Shown: positions 9,368-18,489 of the stretch, piece by piece | How the letters are laid out: every line of letters starts with the position of its first letter | Position numbering within the stretch: the stretch's first letter is position 1 | From: Pseudomonas sp. FeN3W | Lineage (GTDB): Bacteria > Pseudomonadota > Gammaproteobacteria > Pseudomonadales > Pseudomonadaceae | DNA length: 64,000 bases | Assembly: GCA_030263805.2 (NCBI GenBank) | Contig: CP136010.1 | Coordinates: 4,293,001-4,357,000, forward strand | Direction: 5' to 3' | Program-made: the position numbers and the translations under genes | The notes under the pieces: generated by a model | The model's database searches: none | What the model was told of the DNA's origin: nothing | The model's input: the letters and a program-made list of their open reading frames with translations, nothing else

Positions 9368-9972
9368 TGCAGAACGTCAATCTCTATCAGCGCGAACGTC
9401 GTCAGCAGGGTGGTCCGCGCCCGCGGCAACTGCTGCTTGGCGCATGTGCGCTGGCGCTTGCCCTGGCTTCGCACGCTGCCTGGCAGGGCTGGAATCTCAA
9501 GCAGCGCGCCTCGGACCGCCAATTGGCCGAGGCGCAGGCAGTCTCTGCGGAGGCGCAGTTGGCCGCCTTCAAGGCTAACTATCGGGAACCGACGCTGGAT
9601 ACCCGGCTGCCAGCGCAACTGGCGGAGCGAGAAGCGGAAAACCGCCAGCTGCAGCGCCTCGCAACGCATCTGCGAACGCTCGACGGCCAGCTGCGTGGCG
9701 GCTTCGCGCCGGTACTCACGGCCCTGGCCGATCGGCACCCGCCGCACGGGCTCTGGCTGACCCGCATCCGTCTGCAGGCGGGCGGTAGCGACATGCTGTT
9801 GCGTGGGTTGAGTCAGGATCAGGAACTGCTTCCGCTTTATCTGGAAAGCCTCGGGCGCAGCGAGACGTTGCAGGGGCGCGAGTTCGGCAGCTTCGATCTG
9901 CGGCGCGACGACAGTGGCATGCTGGCGTTCCGCCTGGCATCTCGTGCGGCTGAGGAGGGCGACGATGAATAA
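9364..9972 (+). CDS. mshI2: MSHA biogenesis protein MshI2 (PilN-like)
   Basis: The protein has 202 residues. The short cytoplasmic N-terminus (MMQNVNLYQRERR) carries the PilN-type NLY motif that binds the PilM-like partner. One membrane segment follows (about 22-38), then a coiled-coil (about 45-115) and a small periplasmic alpha/beta domain. It sits between the PilM-like and PilO-like genes, as pilN does in the pilMNOP cluster, and overlaps both neighbours by a few bases. Assignment rests on architecture and order. Confidence 0.82.
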   Translation: MMQNVNLYQRERRQQGGPRPRQLLLGACALALALASHAAWQGWNLKQRASDRQLAEAQAVSAEAQLAAFKANYREPTLDTRLPAQLAEREAENRQLQRLATHLRTLDGQLRGGFAPVLTALADRHPPHGLWLTRIRLQAGGSDMLLRGLSQDQELLPLYLESLGRSETLQGREFGSFDLRRDDSGMLAFRLASRAAEEGDDE

Positions 9973-10642
9973 CGCCATGCAAAGCCTGCGACAGCGCTGG
10001 CAGACGCTGGCTCCGCGCGAACAGTGGTTGAGCGTGCTGGTCGGCGCGTCCCTGCTGGGCATGCTTTATCTGTTGCTGGTGGCTGAGCCGCTCGCCGGGC
10101 GCATCGCCCATCAGGACAGCCAGCTGCGTCTCGCCGAAGCCCGTCAGCTGGAGGCGAACAATGCGTTGCGCGAACTCCAGGCCAAGCTCGCAGCCGATCC
10201 CAATCGTCCCTATCGCGATGCCCTCGATGTGGCGCTCACCAATCGCGAACAGATTCTGCGCAACATCGACGAGGAGACTCGCTCACTGGTTTCGCCTGCG
10301 CGTATGAAAGCGCTGCTGCAGGACCTGCTGCGCCGGCAGCCTCAACTGCAGATGGTCGCGCTGCAGAGTTTCAGCGCGCCGCTGGAGTTGCCCGCCAGTG
10401 CCACGGATGCAGCGAAGGATGCGCCGCCAGCGGCGGTCAGCTTCTATCGGCACGGTTTGCGTCTGACCCTGCAAGGTGGCTACTTCGACCTGCTCGATTA
10501 CCTGCAGGCGGTGCAGAACAGTGGTTGGCGTCTGCATTGGGACAGCCTGGACTATCACATCGATGAGGCCGGGCCGGACCAGGCGCGGATCACGCTGGAG
10601 CTGCATACCTTGAGTCGCGAAGCGGGGTGGGTTGGTGTCTGA
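9965..10642 (+). CDS. mshJ: MSHA biogenesis protein MshJ (PilO-like)
   Basis: The 225-residue bitopic inner-membrane protein has a basic cytoplasmic N-terminus, a membrane helix (about 20-40), a coiled-coil to about residue 100 and a periplasmic ferredoxin-like domain. This is the PilO/GspM plan; MshJ pairs with the PilN-like subunit to form the alignment complex between platform and secretin. ATG 9965 lies inside the end of the previous gene (8-bp overlap), suggesting translational coupling. Confidence 0.82.
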   Translation: MNNAMQSLRQRWQTLAPREQWLSVLVGASLLGMLYLLLVAEPLAGRIAHQDSQLRLAEARQLEANNALRELQAKLAADPNRPYRDALDVALTNREQILRNIDEETRSLVSPARMKALLQDLLRRQPQLQMVALQSFSAPLELPASATDAAKDAPPAAVSFYRHGLRLTLQGGYFDLLDYLQAVQNSGWRLHWDSLDYHIDEAGPDQARITLELHTLSREAGWVGV

Positions 10643-10961
10643 TTTTTCTCGTGCGTTGTGCTTGCTCCTTTTGCTGCCCGCTTCGGCCTACGCGCTCGAT
10701 CCCACCCGCCCGCCCGCGGCGTTCGTGACCGCGGCAGTGGAGCGTCAGGCACCGGCGACGCTGCACCTGCAAGCCATTTTCCGTGGTGCACAGAGCGCCA
10801 GGGCGGTGCTCAACGGCCAATCGCTGCGTGTCGGCGACACCCTGGCCGATGCCCGAGTCCTGGCCATCCACACGAATTCCGTCCTGATCGAGCGCGATGG
10901 CCAGCAGCAAACGCTGCATCTGGTTGCCCCGATCATCACTCCGAGCCAAACCCGACCATGA
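10635..10961 (+). CDS. mshK: MSHA biogenesis protein MshK (PilP-like)
   Basis: This encodes 108 residues with a signal peptide (to about ASAYA) and the start of the mature protein LDPTRPP, the DPxRPP pattern typical of MshK and GspC/PilP-like periplasmic proteins. One small beta domain follows (GQSLRVGDTLADARVLAIHTNSVLIERDG), resembling the HR domain that contacts the secretin. GTG 10635 overlaps the mshJ stop by 8 bp; TTG 10632 is also possible. The stop overlaps mshL by 4 bp. Confidence 0.83.
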   Translation: MSDFSRALCLLLLLPASAYALDPTRPPAAFVTAAVERQAPATLHLQAIFRGAQSARAVLNGQSLRVGDTLADARVLAIHTNSVLIERDGQQQTLHLVAPIITPSQTRP

Positions 10962-12559
10962 TGCCGACCCTTTTGCCACGTCTCGGCTTGCTGAGCCTGT
11001 TCTGCCTGCTGGCCGCTTGCCAGACATTCGAGGACGGTGACAAGCGCCTCTACGAGCAGAGCAACCGTCTGTTCGAGGAAAGCCTGCAGCAGACCCAGGC
11101 CAAGGCGCTGCCGCCGCCGTCGGTACAGGCTGCGCTGATTCCGCCGCTGAGTGTCGACGGCAGTTCGGCGGTCAGTGGCCCGCGCTTCGATGTGGTCGCC
11201 AACGACATGCCGGCCCGCGAATTCTTCCTCAGCCTGATGGACAACGCCGGACAGAACCTGCTGGTGCACCCGGCGGTGACTGGCAACATCACCTTCAGCC
11301 TGCGCAACGTGACGCTGGAAGAAGTGCTCGCGGCGGTGCGCGACAGCTACGGCTACGACTATCGCCGCACCAGCTATGGCTACCAGATCCAGGCCAATAC
11401 CGCGGTCACCCGCACCTATGACCTGAACTACCTCAACCTGCAGCGTCAGGGCATGACCGATACCCGGGTCAGCTCCGGCCAGGTCACCACCAGCGACAAC
11501 ATTGATACCGGCGCAAGCGGCACCACGACCAACTCGACCTCCAGCACCGTCAATGCCAGCCAGTTGCTGACCAGTAGCACCGTCGACTTCTGGAGTGAGG
11601 TGCGCGAAGTCGTGGCGATGATGATCGGCAGCGAGGCGGGCAACAGCGTGGTGGTCAACCCGCAGGCCGGCCTGCTGGTGGTTCGTGCGTCCAGTGCCGA
11701 CCAGCAGAGCGTCGAGCGCTTTCTGCAACAGGCGCAGCGCAACCTGCAGCGGCAGGTGATTCTGGAGACCAAGATTCTCGAAGTGAGGCTGTCCGACGGC
11801 TTCCAGTCCGGGATCAACTGGGCACAGCTGGGCTCCATGGGCAACGCCGATTTCGCCTTGGGTGTGCAGGGCGACACACTCGACGGCGTCAACAATGTCG
11901 GTGGCGTGTTCAGCGCTGCGGTCAGCGTCGGCGACTTCAGCGGCGTGCTGCAGTTGCTGGAAACCCAGGGCGATGTGCGGGTGCTTTCCAGTCCGCGGAT
12001 TTCCACCCTCAACAACCAGAAGGCGGTGATCAAGGTCGGCACCGACGAGTTCTTCGTCACCGATGTTTCGACCACCACCACGTCGCTGGCGGGCGGCACC
12101 ACGGCGCCCGACCTGGACATCACCCTGACGCCGTTCTTCTCCGGCATCTCGCTGGACGTTACCCCGCAGATCGACGAGAACGACCAGGTCACTCTGCACG
12201 TCCGGCCCACCGTCAGCCGCGTTCAGGATCAGAACAAGAGCATCCAGCTCGGCGGTTCCGACAACGTCTTCAACCTGCCGCTGGCGCTGTCCACCACGCG
12301 CCAGTCGGACTCCATCGTGCGTGCGCGCAGCGGTCAGGTCGTGGTCATCGGCGGCCTGCTGGAAAACCGCAACAGCAATAACGACGCCAACATTCCCTGG
12401 GCCTCCAAGCTGCCCATCGTCGGCGGCCTGTTCCAGCAGCAACGCAAATCGCTCGAGCAGACCGAACTGGTCATCCTGGTGCGCCCGCAGGTGATCGACG
12501 ATCAGGTCTGGCTCGACGAGCTGCGCCGCAGCGCCGATTCGTTCCGCCAGGTCAGGTAG
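10958..12559 (+). CDS. mshL: MSHA pilus outer-membrane secretin MshL
   Basis: The 533-residue secretin forms the outer-membrane channel through which the pilus emerges. A lipoprotein signal ends at a lipobox (LLAAC, Cys about residue 20). An STN/N0-like domain is at about 75-150 (ITFSLRNVTLEEVLAAV). A Ser/Thr/Gly-rich insertion (GASGTTTNSTSSTVNAS) lies near 185-205. An N1 domain (VVNPQAGLLVVRAS) is followed by the C-terminal secretin barrel domain, whose end carries SGQVVVIGGLLENR. It overlaps mshK by 4 bp and is followed 8 bp later by mshM. Length and Ser/Thr insertion fit MshL rather than PilQ. Confidence 0.93.
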   Translation: MMPTLLPRLGLLSLFCLLAACQTFEDGDKRLYEQSNRLFEESLQQTQAKALPPPSVQAALIPPLSVDGSSAVSGPRFDVVANDMPAREFFLSLMDNAGQNLLVHPAVTGNITFSLRNVTLEEVLAAVRDSYGYDYRRTSYGYQIQANTAVTRTYDLNYLNLQRQGMTDTRVSSGQVTTSDNIDTGASGTTTNSTSSTVNASQLLTSSTVDFWSEVREVVAMMIGSEAGNSVVVNPQAGLLVVRASSADQQSVERFLQQAQRNLQRQVILETKILEVRLSDGFQSGINWAQLGSMGNADFALGVQGDTLDGVNNVGGVFSAAVSVGDFSGVLQLLETQGDVRVLSSPRISTLNNQKAVIKVGTDEFFVTDVSTTTTSLAGGTTAPDLDITLTPFFSGISLDVTPQIDENDQVTLHVRPTVSRVQDQNKSIQLGGSDNVFNLPLALSTTRQSDSIVRARSGQVVVIGGLLENRNSNNDANIPWASKLPIVGGLFQQQRKSLEQTELVILVRPQVIDDQVWLDELRRSADSFRQVR

Positions 12560-12567
12560 GCGCCGGT

Positions 12568-13497
12568 ATGTACGAAGCATTCTTCGGCCTGCAGGAAAAG
12601 CCATTCGCATTGACGCCGAATACCGGCTTCATGGTTCGCCTGCCGCCTTACCAGGCGTGCCTGAACCTGCTGCGCGTGGCGCTGGCCGAAGGCGAGGGCT
12701 TCATCAAGGTGACTGGCGAGGTGGGCACCGGCAAGACCCTGCTCTGCCGCGCGTTGCTCAAGCAACTGGATGCCGAACATTACCAGCTGGCGTGGCTGCC
12801 GAACCCGGCGCTCGGGCCCATGGCGCTGCGCCAGGCGCTGGCCCATGAGTTGCACGTACCGCGGGTCGAGCAGCTGGATAACCACGGACTGCTGACGGCA
12901 CTGCATCGCCGGCTGATCGAGCTGGCCGGCCAGGGCAAGGGCACCGTGCTGTTGATCGATGAGGCGCAGGCGCTGCCACCGGCAACGCTGGAGGCCCTGC
13001 GCCTGCTGACCAATCTGGAAACCGAGCAGCGCAAACTGCTGCAGGTGGTGCTGTTCGGTCAACCTGAATTGGACGCTACGCTGGCCAGCGAGAGTTTCCG
13101 GCAGTTGCGCCAGCGCATCACATTCTCCTACCGCCTGCGCCCGCTGGATGTCAGCGACGCCCGGCGCTACCTGCACGAACGTCTGGCGGTGGCCGGCTAT
13201 CAAGGCGAACCGCTGTTCAAGCCGGCTGCGATTCGCCTGCTGGTCAAGGGCAGCGGTGGCATTCCGCGGTTGCTCAACATCCTGGCGAACAAGTGCCTGA
13301 TGGCGGCGTTTGGCGAAGGCCAGCGACGCGTCGCCAGCCGACACGTGCGCCGCGCCCTGGCCGATACCGAGGGCGCGCGACCGTTCCTGCGTGCAGCCCT
13401 TCCGTTGCGCTGGGCGCTGCTGGCGGGTGCGGCCACACTGAGCCTACTGCTAAGTGCATTGCCCTGGCTGTCGCAGCTGGCCGAGGTGCGGCCATGA
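12568..13497 (+). CDS. mshM: MSHA biogenesis ATPase MshM (ExeA/GspA-like)
   Basis: The 309-residue AAA ATPase starts MYEAFFGLQEKPFALTPN, the standard opening of ExeA/MshM proteins. Walker A is GEVGTGKT near residues 50-57 and Walker B is LLIDEAQAL near 128-136. The end of the protein has a single membrane segment (WALLAGAATLSLLLSALPWL) but lacks the peptidoglycan-binding domain of ExeA. It probably helps to place the secretin through the cell wall. The stop overlaps the mshN start by 4 bp. Confidence 0.9.
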   Translation: MYEAFFGLQEKPFALTPNTGFMVRLPPYQACLNLLRVALAEGEGFIKVTGEVGTGKTLLCRALLKQLDAEHYQLAWLPNPALGPMALRQALAHELHVPRVEQLDNHGLLTALHRRLIELAGQGKGTVLLIDEAQALPPATLEALRLLTNLETEQRKLLQVVLFGQPELDATLASESFRQLRQRITFSYRLRPLDVSDARRYLHERLAVAGYQGEPLFKPAAIRLLVKGSGGIPRLLNILANKCLMAAFGEGQRRVASRHVRRALADTEGARPFLRAALPLRWALLAGAATLSLLLSALPWLSQLAEVRP

Positions 13498-14858
13498 GCC
13501 TGGTCAACGACATGCTGCGCGATCTCGAAGCGCGCGGCGCGGCGTCCGGCGGGCAGAGCCCGTTCCTCGACATGCAGGCCGTCGATGAAACAGCCGCAAC
13601 CCGGCGCCAGCGATCAGCACGGTTGCGCCGTTGGCTGTTGCCGCTGACTGGCGTGGTGCTGGTCGCTGCGGCCTCGGTGGCACTGTTCGAACGTTTCGCG
13701 CAAACCCCGGTGGTGCCGGAAGCGCCTGTCGACGCTGCGATGACCGCTGCGGTGCCCTCAACTCAGCTCCTTGATATCCTGCCGCAGCAAGACGGCGACC
13801 GTTTCGTGCTGCAACTGCTGCTCGATCGCTCGATCAGCTACCAGCGCACCGACGAGGGCGGCGCGATCAGCCTGCGTCTACCGGACGTTACGCTCGCCGG
13901 TGGCCCGCGAAACGGCCGCGTGGAGAGCAACGGCCTGAGCCTGTTCTGGCGTGTCGAACAGCAGGGCGACCAGGTGCAGGTACTGCTGATCGGCATGACC
14001 GATCGCCTCGACGTGCGTGATCGGCTCGAGCCGGTCGCTGGCCATGCGCAGCTCTGGCTGGAAGTCCATATGGATGGTGCACCAGTGACCGTCCCTGAGG
14101 ATCTGGACCTGCCTTTCGCCGAGCCGGCGTTGGACGAAGCGAGTCTGCCGGACTGGGTCACCCGCACAGCGCCCGACGCGAACACCGTGCCGGCTATCGC
14201 GCCGGATGTGCAGCCGGTCGCCGAGCCAGCCCCGGCGCCGGTTGCCAGACCCCAGGTCGCCACCACACCCACCGTGCAGATCGGCAGTCATCGACCGGAC
14301 CCGCTGGCCCAGGCGCGCGACGCGTTGCAGCAGCGGAACTTCCCCCGTGCCATCGAGCTGCTGCAGGCGCTCCATGCCGCGCAGCCGGACAATGCCGAGG
14401 CGGCGCGCTGGTTGGCTCGCGCCTACCTGGCGGCTGGACAGATCGAGCCACTGCTCGCCTGGTTGCCCGCCCAGCTACAAAGCCGACCGTTCGATGCCGA
14501 GCTGCGCATGCTGCTCGCCCGTGGGCAGCTGCAGAGTGGCGACAAACAAACCGCGCTCGCCACCTTGGTGCAGAACGCGCCGGCGCTGGCGAGCGACCCC
14601 GGCTATCACGCATTGCTGGCGGCTCTGCAACAGCAGGTCGGCGACTGGGCGGGCAGCGCAGCGGTGTATCGCCAGCTGGTCGCTTCCCAGCCGCAGCAGG
14701 CGGCCTGGCAGCTGGGCTTGGCCATCGCGCTGGAGCAGATCGATCAGCCCGCCCGGGCGGCGCGCCATTACCGCCTGGCCGCGCAAGGGCAGGGGCTCGA
14801 TGACAACTCGCGGCGCTTCGCCGCTGAACGTGCCGGCGTACTCGGAGGTGCCCGATGA
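13494..14858 (+). CDS. mshN: MSHA biogenesis TPR protein MshN
   Basis: This 454-residue protein begins MSLVNDMLRDLEARG, the diagnostic N-terminus shared by MshN and GspB-type proteins. One membrane helix follows (about 47-63), then a periplasmic GspB/AMIN-like domain, a proline-rich linker (about 225-260) and tetratricopeptide repeats to the end (ARDALQQRNFPRAIELLQ; AARWLARAYLAAGQ). It is thought to be an accessory scaffold with MshM. Both ends overlap neighbouring genes by 4 bp. Confidence 0.88.
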   Translation: MSLVNDMLRDLEARGAASGGQSPFLDMQAVDETAATRRQRSARLRRWLLPLTGVVLVAAASVALFERFAQTPVVPEAPVDAAMTAAVPSTQLLDILPQQDGDRFVLQLLLDRSISYQRTDEGGAISLRLPDVTLAGGPRNGRVESNGLSLFWRVEQQGDQVQVLLIGMTDRLDVRDRLEPVAGHAQLWLEVHMDGAPVTVPEDLDLPFAEPALDEASLPDWVTRTAPDANTVPAIAPDVQPVAEPAPAPVARPQVATTPTVQIGSHRPDPLAQARDALQQRNFPRAIELLQALHAAQPDNAEAARWLARAYLAAGQIEPLLAWLPAQLQSRPFDAELRMLLARGQLQSGDKQTALATLVQNAPALASDPGYHALLAALQQQVGDWAGSAAVYRQLVASQPQQAAWQLGLAIALEQIDQPARAARHYRLAAQGQGLDDNSRRFAAERAGVLGGAR

Positions 14859-16579
14859 CCGCGCAAGACATGCGTCAGCGCAAGATTCGTCTTGGCGATC
14901 TGCTGGTCCAGGCCGGCCTGATCAGCGAGGCGCAGCTGCAGCAGGCGCTGCAGGACCAGAAGCGCACCGGCTCCAAGCTCGGGCGCACGGTACTCGACCT
15001 CGGCTTCATCGACGAAGGCCGTTTGCTGCGTGCGCTGTCCGAGCAGCTGCAGATTCCCTTCGTCGAACTCAAGCACTACAAGTTCGATAACCAATTGACC
15101 CAGAGCCTGCCCGAGGCGGTCGCCCGGCGCTTCCGGGTAATCGTGCTGTCCCGCCAGGGTGACGGCCTGCTGGTGGGCATGACCGACCCGCTGGACATCT
15201 TCGCCCAGGACGAGATCGAGCGCCTGCTGGGCAAGCGCGTTCACCCGGCGGTGGTGCGTGAAAGCGAGCTGCTCGGCGCACTGGATCAGCTCTACCGCCG
15301 TACCAGCGAGATCGCCTCGCTGGCCGGCGAGCTGGAAGGTGAACTGCAGGAAAGCGACTTCGACCTCTCGCGCCTGGGCGAAAGCAACAGCGATGCGCCG
15401 GTGGTGCGCCTGCTGCAGACGCTGTTCGAGGACGCCGTACAGATGAAGGCTTCGGACATCCACATCGAGCCGGACGAAGGCGTGGTGCGGATTCGCCAGC
15501 GTATCGACGGTGTGCTCAACGAGCAGGTGATGAAGGAGCACCGCGTCGCCTCGGCGCTGGTCATGCGCCTGAAGATCATGTCCGGTCTGGATATCTCGGA
15601 AAAGCGCCTGCCGCAGGACGGCCGTTTCAACATCCGTGTGAAGAACCGCAACCTCGATGTGCGGGTTTCCACCATGCCGGTGCAGTTCGGCGAGTCGGTG
15701 GTCATGCGTCTGCTCGACCAGAGCGGCGCCATGTTCAAGCTCGACGGCACCGGCATGCCGCCGGCGATGCTCGAACGCTTCCGGCGCCTGTTGCAACGCC
15801 CGCACGGCATGGTGCTGGTCACCGGCCCGACCGGCTCGGGCAAGACCACCACGCTCTATGCCGGGCTCTCCGAGCTGAACAGCCCGGAGAAGAAGATCAT
15901 CACCGTCGAAGACCCGGTGGAATACCGCCTGCCGCGCATCAACCAGGTGCAGGTCAACGCCAAGATTGAGCTGACATTCGCCCGCGTGCTGCGCGCCGCG
16001 CTGCGCCAGGACCCGGACATCGTCCTGGTCGGCGAGATCCGCGATCAGGAAACCGCCGAGATCGGCCTGCGCGCCGCACTGACCGGCCACCTGGTGCTCT
16101 CGACGCTGCACACCAATGATGCCCTGACCTCGGCCATGCGCCTGATCGACATGGGCGTCGAGCCTTTCCTCGTCGCCACCGCGCTGAATGCGGTGCTGGC
16201 CCAGCGTCTCATTCGCCGGGTGTGCGAGAACTGCATGGAGGACGACCAGCCCGATCCTCGGCAACTGGCCTGGCTGGAGGCGCTGCACGGCGGCTCGCTG
16301 CGCGACAACCGCTTCAAGCGCGGCAGTGGTTGCCATCAATGCCACAACAGTGGCTATGCCGGCCGTGTCGGTGTGTACGAGCTGCTGGAACTGGACGAAC
16401 CGATGATCGCCGCCCTGCGCCGCGGCGACCCGCAAGGCTTCGCCGAGGCCGCGCGCCAGCAGGCGCACTATCGACCACTGGCGGCTTGCGCGCTGGATTA
16501 CGCCATTGCCGGCGTCACCAGTATCGAAGAGGTGCTGAAGGTCTGCGCGACCCTGGCGGACGACGAGGTGATCGCGTGA
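14855..16579 (+). CDS. mshE: MSHA pilus extension ATPase MshE
   Basis: This is a cytoplasmic GspE/PilB-family hexameric ATPase of 574 residues that powers pilus polymerisation. The N-terminal MshEN domain (residues 1 to about 150) begins RKIRLGDLLVQAGLIS. In Vibrio MshE this domain binds cyclic di-GMP through two RLGxLLxxxGLI-type motifs, so control by c-di-GMP is likely here. Walker A GPTGSGKTTT is near residue 325, the Asp box (IKASDIHIEP-like, here MKASDIHIEPDEG) precedes it, and Walker B region DIVLVGEIRD is near 390. Two CxxC pairs (CENC about 457, CHQC about 491) form the zinc site. No retraction ATPase is present in this locus. Confidence 0.95.
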   Translation: MTAQDMRQRKIRLGDLLVQAGLISEAQLQQALQDQKRTGSKLGRTVLDLGFIDEGRLLRALSEQLQIPFVELKHYKFDNQLTQSLPEAVARRFRVIVLSRQGDGLLVGMTDPLDIFAQDEIERLLGKRVHPAVVRESELLGALDQLYRRTSEIASLAGELEGELQESDFDLSRLGESNSDAPVVRLLQTLFEDAVQMKASDIHIEPDEGVVRIRQRIDGVLNEQVMKEHRVASALVMRLKIMSGLDISEKRLPQDGRFNIRVKNRNLDVRVSTMPVQFGESVVMRLLDQSGAMFKLDGTGMPPAMLERFRRLLQRPHGMVLVTGPTGSGKTTTLYAGLSELNSPEKKIITVEDPVEYRLPRINQVQVNAKIELTFARVLRAALRQDPDIVLVGEIRDQETAEIGLRAALTGHLVLSTLHTNDALTSAMRLIDMGVEPFLVATALNAVLAQRLIRRVCENCMEDDQPDPRQLAWLEALHGGSLRDNRFKRGSGCHQCHNSGYAGRVGVYELLELDEPMIAALRRGDPQGFAEAARQQAHYRPLAACALDYAIAGVTSIEEVLKVCATLADDEVIA

Positions 16580-16668
16580 TCGTCGCTAATCTCCTGCTCA
16601 TCGCGACCGTAGGCGCCAGCGCCACGGGCGTCATCCGCTCGCTTCGCGGGGTGCGTGCCGATGCCTAG
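16576..16668 (+). CDS. Possible 30-residue peptide between mshE and mshG
   Basis: A GTG overlaps the mshE stop (GTGA) and opens a 30-codon frame that ends inside the first codons of mshG. The peptide has a short hydrophobic N-terminal half (IVANLLLIATVGAS) followed by a basic tail. It fills the only gap in this tightly packed part of the operon, so it may serve just to couple translation of mshG to mshE. There is no independent ribosome site and no recognised homologue. Confidence 0.25.
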   Translation: MIVANLLLIATVGASATGVIRSLRGVRADA

Positions 16669-17899
16669 CTTCCGCTATACCGGCCGCGATATGCGCGGCG
16701 CACGGGTCAGCGGGGCGCTCGATGGCGCCAGCGCTGACGCCGTGGCCAGCGAACTGGTGTCGCGCCAGATCACCCCGCTGACCATCGATGCGGAGCGTGC
16801 CCAGGCCGATAGCGTCGACGTGTTCGCCGTGCTGCGCGAGAAGCTGCGGCGCAAACGTGTCGATCTGGACGAACTGATCATCTTCAGCCGCCAGATGTAC
16901 AGCCTGAACAAGGCCGGCGTGCCGATCATTCGCGCCATCGGCGGCCTGGCCGAATCCAATCGAAACCTGTATTTCCGCGGCATCCTGCAGGACGTGCGCG
17001 CCAGTCTTGAGAGTGGCCAGTCCATGGCGGTCGCGCTGAACGCCCATCCCAAGGTGTTCAACAATCTGTTCGTCAGCATGGTCAGCGTCGGTGAGAACAC
17101 CGGCCAGCTCGATCAGGCGTTCAAGCAGCTGTCCGCCTATCTCGAGCTGGAACGCGAGACCCGCAAGCGTATCAAGCAGGCCACGCGTTATCCGATCTTC
17201 GTGCTGGTGGCCATGGGGGTGGCGCTGGGCGTCATCAACCTCTTGGTGATCCCGGCGTTCGCCAAGGTCTTCGCCCAGTTCCATGCGCAACTGCCGTGGG
17301 CCACGCGCGTGCTGATCGGCACCTCGAATTTCATGCGCGACTATTGGTGGCTGTTGCTGCTGGGCATCGTTGGCGGGCTTTACGCCTTCTTCAAATGGAT
17401 CGAAACCGACGCCGGTCGGCTGCGCTGGGATCGCATCAAGCTGCGCCTGCCCATCGTCGGCGGCATCTTCGAACGTATCGCCCTGGCGCGCTTCACCCGC
17501 ACCTTCGCGATGATGTATCGCGCCGGCGTGCCGCTGCTGCAGACGCTCTCGATCAACAGCGCCAGTGTCGGCAACCAGCATATCGGCCAGGCGATTCTCG
17601 GCATCCGCGAAAGCGTCGAACGCGGCGAAGCGCTGACCCGCTCGGCGCACAACTCCGGCCTGTTCACTCCATTGGTACTGCAGATGATGGCCGTCGGCGA
17701 AGAAACCGGCGCGCTGGACGACCTGTTCATCGAAGTCGCCGACTTCTACGAGCAGGAAGTCGACTACGACCTCAAGCAGCTGGCCGATGCCATCGAGCCA
17801 ATCCTTATCGTGGCCATGGGCGTGATGGTGCTGATTCTCGCGCTCGGCGTGTTTCTGCCGATGTGGGAACTGGGTAGCGCGGCGCAGGGGAGGGGGTGA
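16661..17899 (+). CDS. mshG: MSHA pilus inner-membrane platform protein MshG
   Basis: This is a GspF/PilC-family platform protein of 412 residues. Two homologous T2SSF domains are visible, about 75-200 (FSRQMYSLNKAGVPIIRAI) and about 275-400 (FTRTFAMMYRAGVPLLQTL). Membrane segments follow each at about 180-200, 225-245 and 380-402. It converts ATPase movement into pilin extraction from the membrane. ATG 16661 has a GGGG site about 9 bp upstream; an in-frame GTG at 16655 is the alternative. No mshF gene follows; the next gene is a pilin only 44 bp away. Confidence 0.93.
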   Translation: MPSFRYTGRDMRGARVSGALDGASADAVASELVSRQITPLTIDAERAQADSVDVFAVLREKLRRKRVDLDELIIFSRQMYSLNKAGVPIIRAIGGLAESNRNLYFRGILQDVRASLESGQSMAVALNAHPKVFNNLFVSMVSVGENTGQLDQAFKQLSAYLELERETRKRIKQATRYPIFVLVAMGVALGVINLLVIPAFAKVFAQFHAQLPWATRVLIGTSNFMRDYWWLLLLGIVGGLYAFFKWIETDAGRLRWDRIKLRLPIVGGIFERIALARFTRTFAMMYRAGVPLLQTLSINSASVGNQHIGQAILGIRESVERGEALTRSAHNSGLFTPLVLQMMAVGEETGALDDLFIEVADFYEQEVDYDLKQLADAIEPILIVAMGVMVLILALGVFLPMWELGSAAQGRG

Positions 17900-17943
17900 T
17901 GGGCACACTAATCGCGACATTCCACAAAAGCCGCGGAGGCACG

Positions 17944-18468
17944 ATGCAACGACACAAGGGTTTCACCATGATCGAGCTGGTCGTGGTCATCGCCATCCTC
18001 GGCATCCTGGCCGCGGTGGCCTTGCCCCACTTCATCGATTCGGCGAAGGACGCCCACCGCGCCAGCGTGCGCAGCGCCGGCGGTGCGCTCACATCCGCCG
18101 TCTCGCTTGTGCGCGGCCAATACGAACTGAATCGCGGCGGCGGCAGCAATGCCTGCCTGGCCGGCAACTGCCAGATCAACGTACAGGGCTACGGCAACGG
18201 CGCCATCGATGTCAACGCCGACGGTTGGCCCATCGGCACCGAGCGCAGCGGTACCCCGCTCGCCAACACCAGCATGTCCGCCGATGAATGCCGCAACCTC
18301 TGGAGCAACCTGCTGCAGGCCTCCTCGCACAGCCTGACCGGCACCAATCCGGCATTCACCGCCACGGCCAACGGCACCCGCTGCCGGTACACCTACAACC
18401 TCGATGGCGGCGACGACGTCATCGAATACAACGCCAATACCGGCGAAGTTTTCGTCACCTTTAACTGA
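17944..18468 (+). CDS. mshB: MSHA minor pilin MshB-type prepilin
   Basis: This is a type IVa prepilin of 174 residues. The leader MQRHKG is cut before Phe by the prepilin peptidase, giving FTMIELVVVIAILGIL with Glu at +5. A globular Gly/Asn/Ser-rich domain with several cysteines follows (NACLAGNCQ near 68-76). The ATG at 17944 is set by GGAGG at 17935-17939 and gives the classic six-residue leader; a longer frame from 17896 is rejected. It is the first pilin after the platform gene, the position of mshB in Vibrio. Confidence 0.85.
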   Translation: MQRHKGFTMIELVVVIAILGILAAVALPHFIDSAKDAHRASVRSAGGALTSAVSLVRGQYELNRGGGSNACLAGNCQINVQGYGNGAIDVNADGWPIGTERSGTPLANTSMSADECRNLWSNLLQASSHSLTGTNPAFTATANGTRCRYTYNLDGGDDVIEYNANTGEVFVTFN

Positions 18469-18489
18469 ACGTAAAACAGGAGCTGCATC

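Noticed and set aside
10745..12610. 621-codon minus-strand open frame opposite mshL
   Set aside because: Shadow of the secretin gene; composition is non-protein-like.
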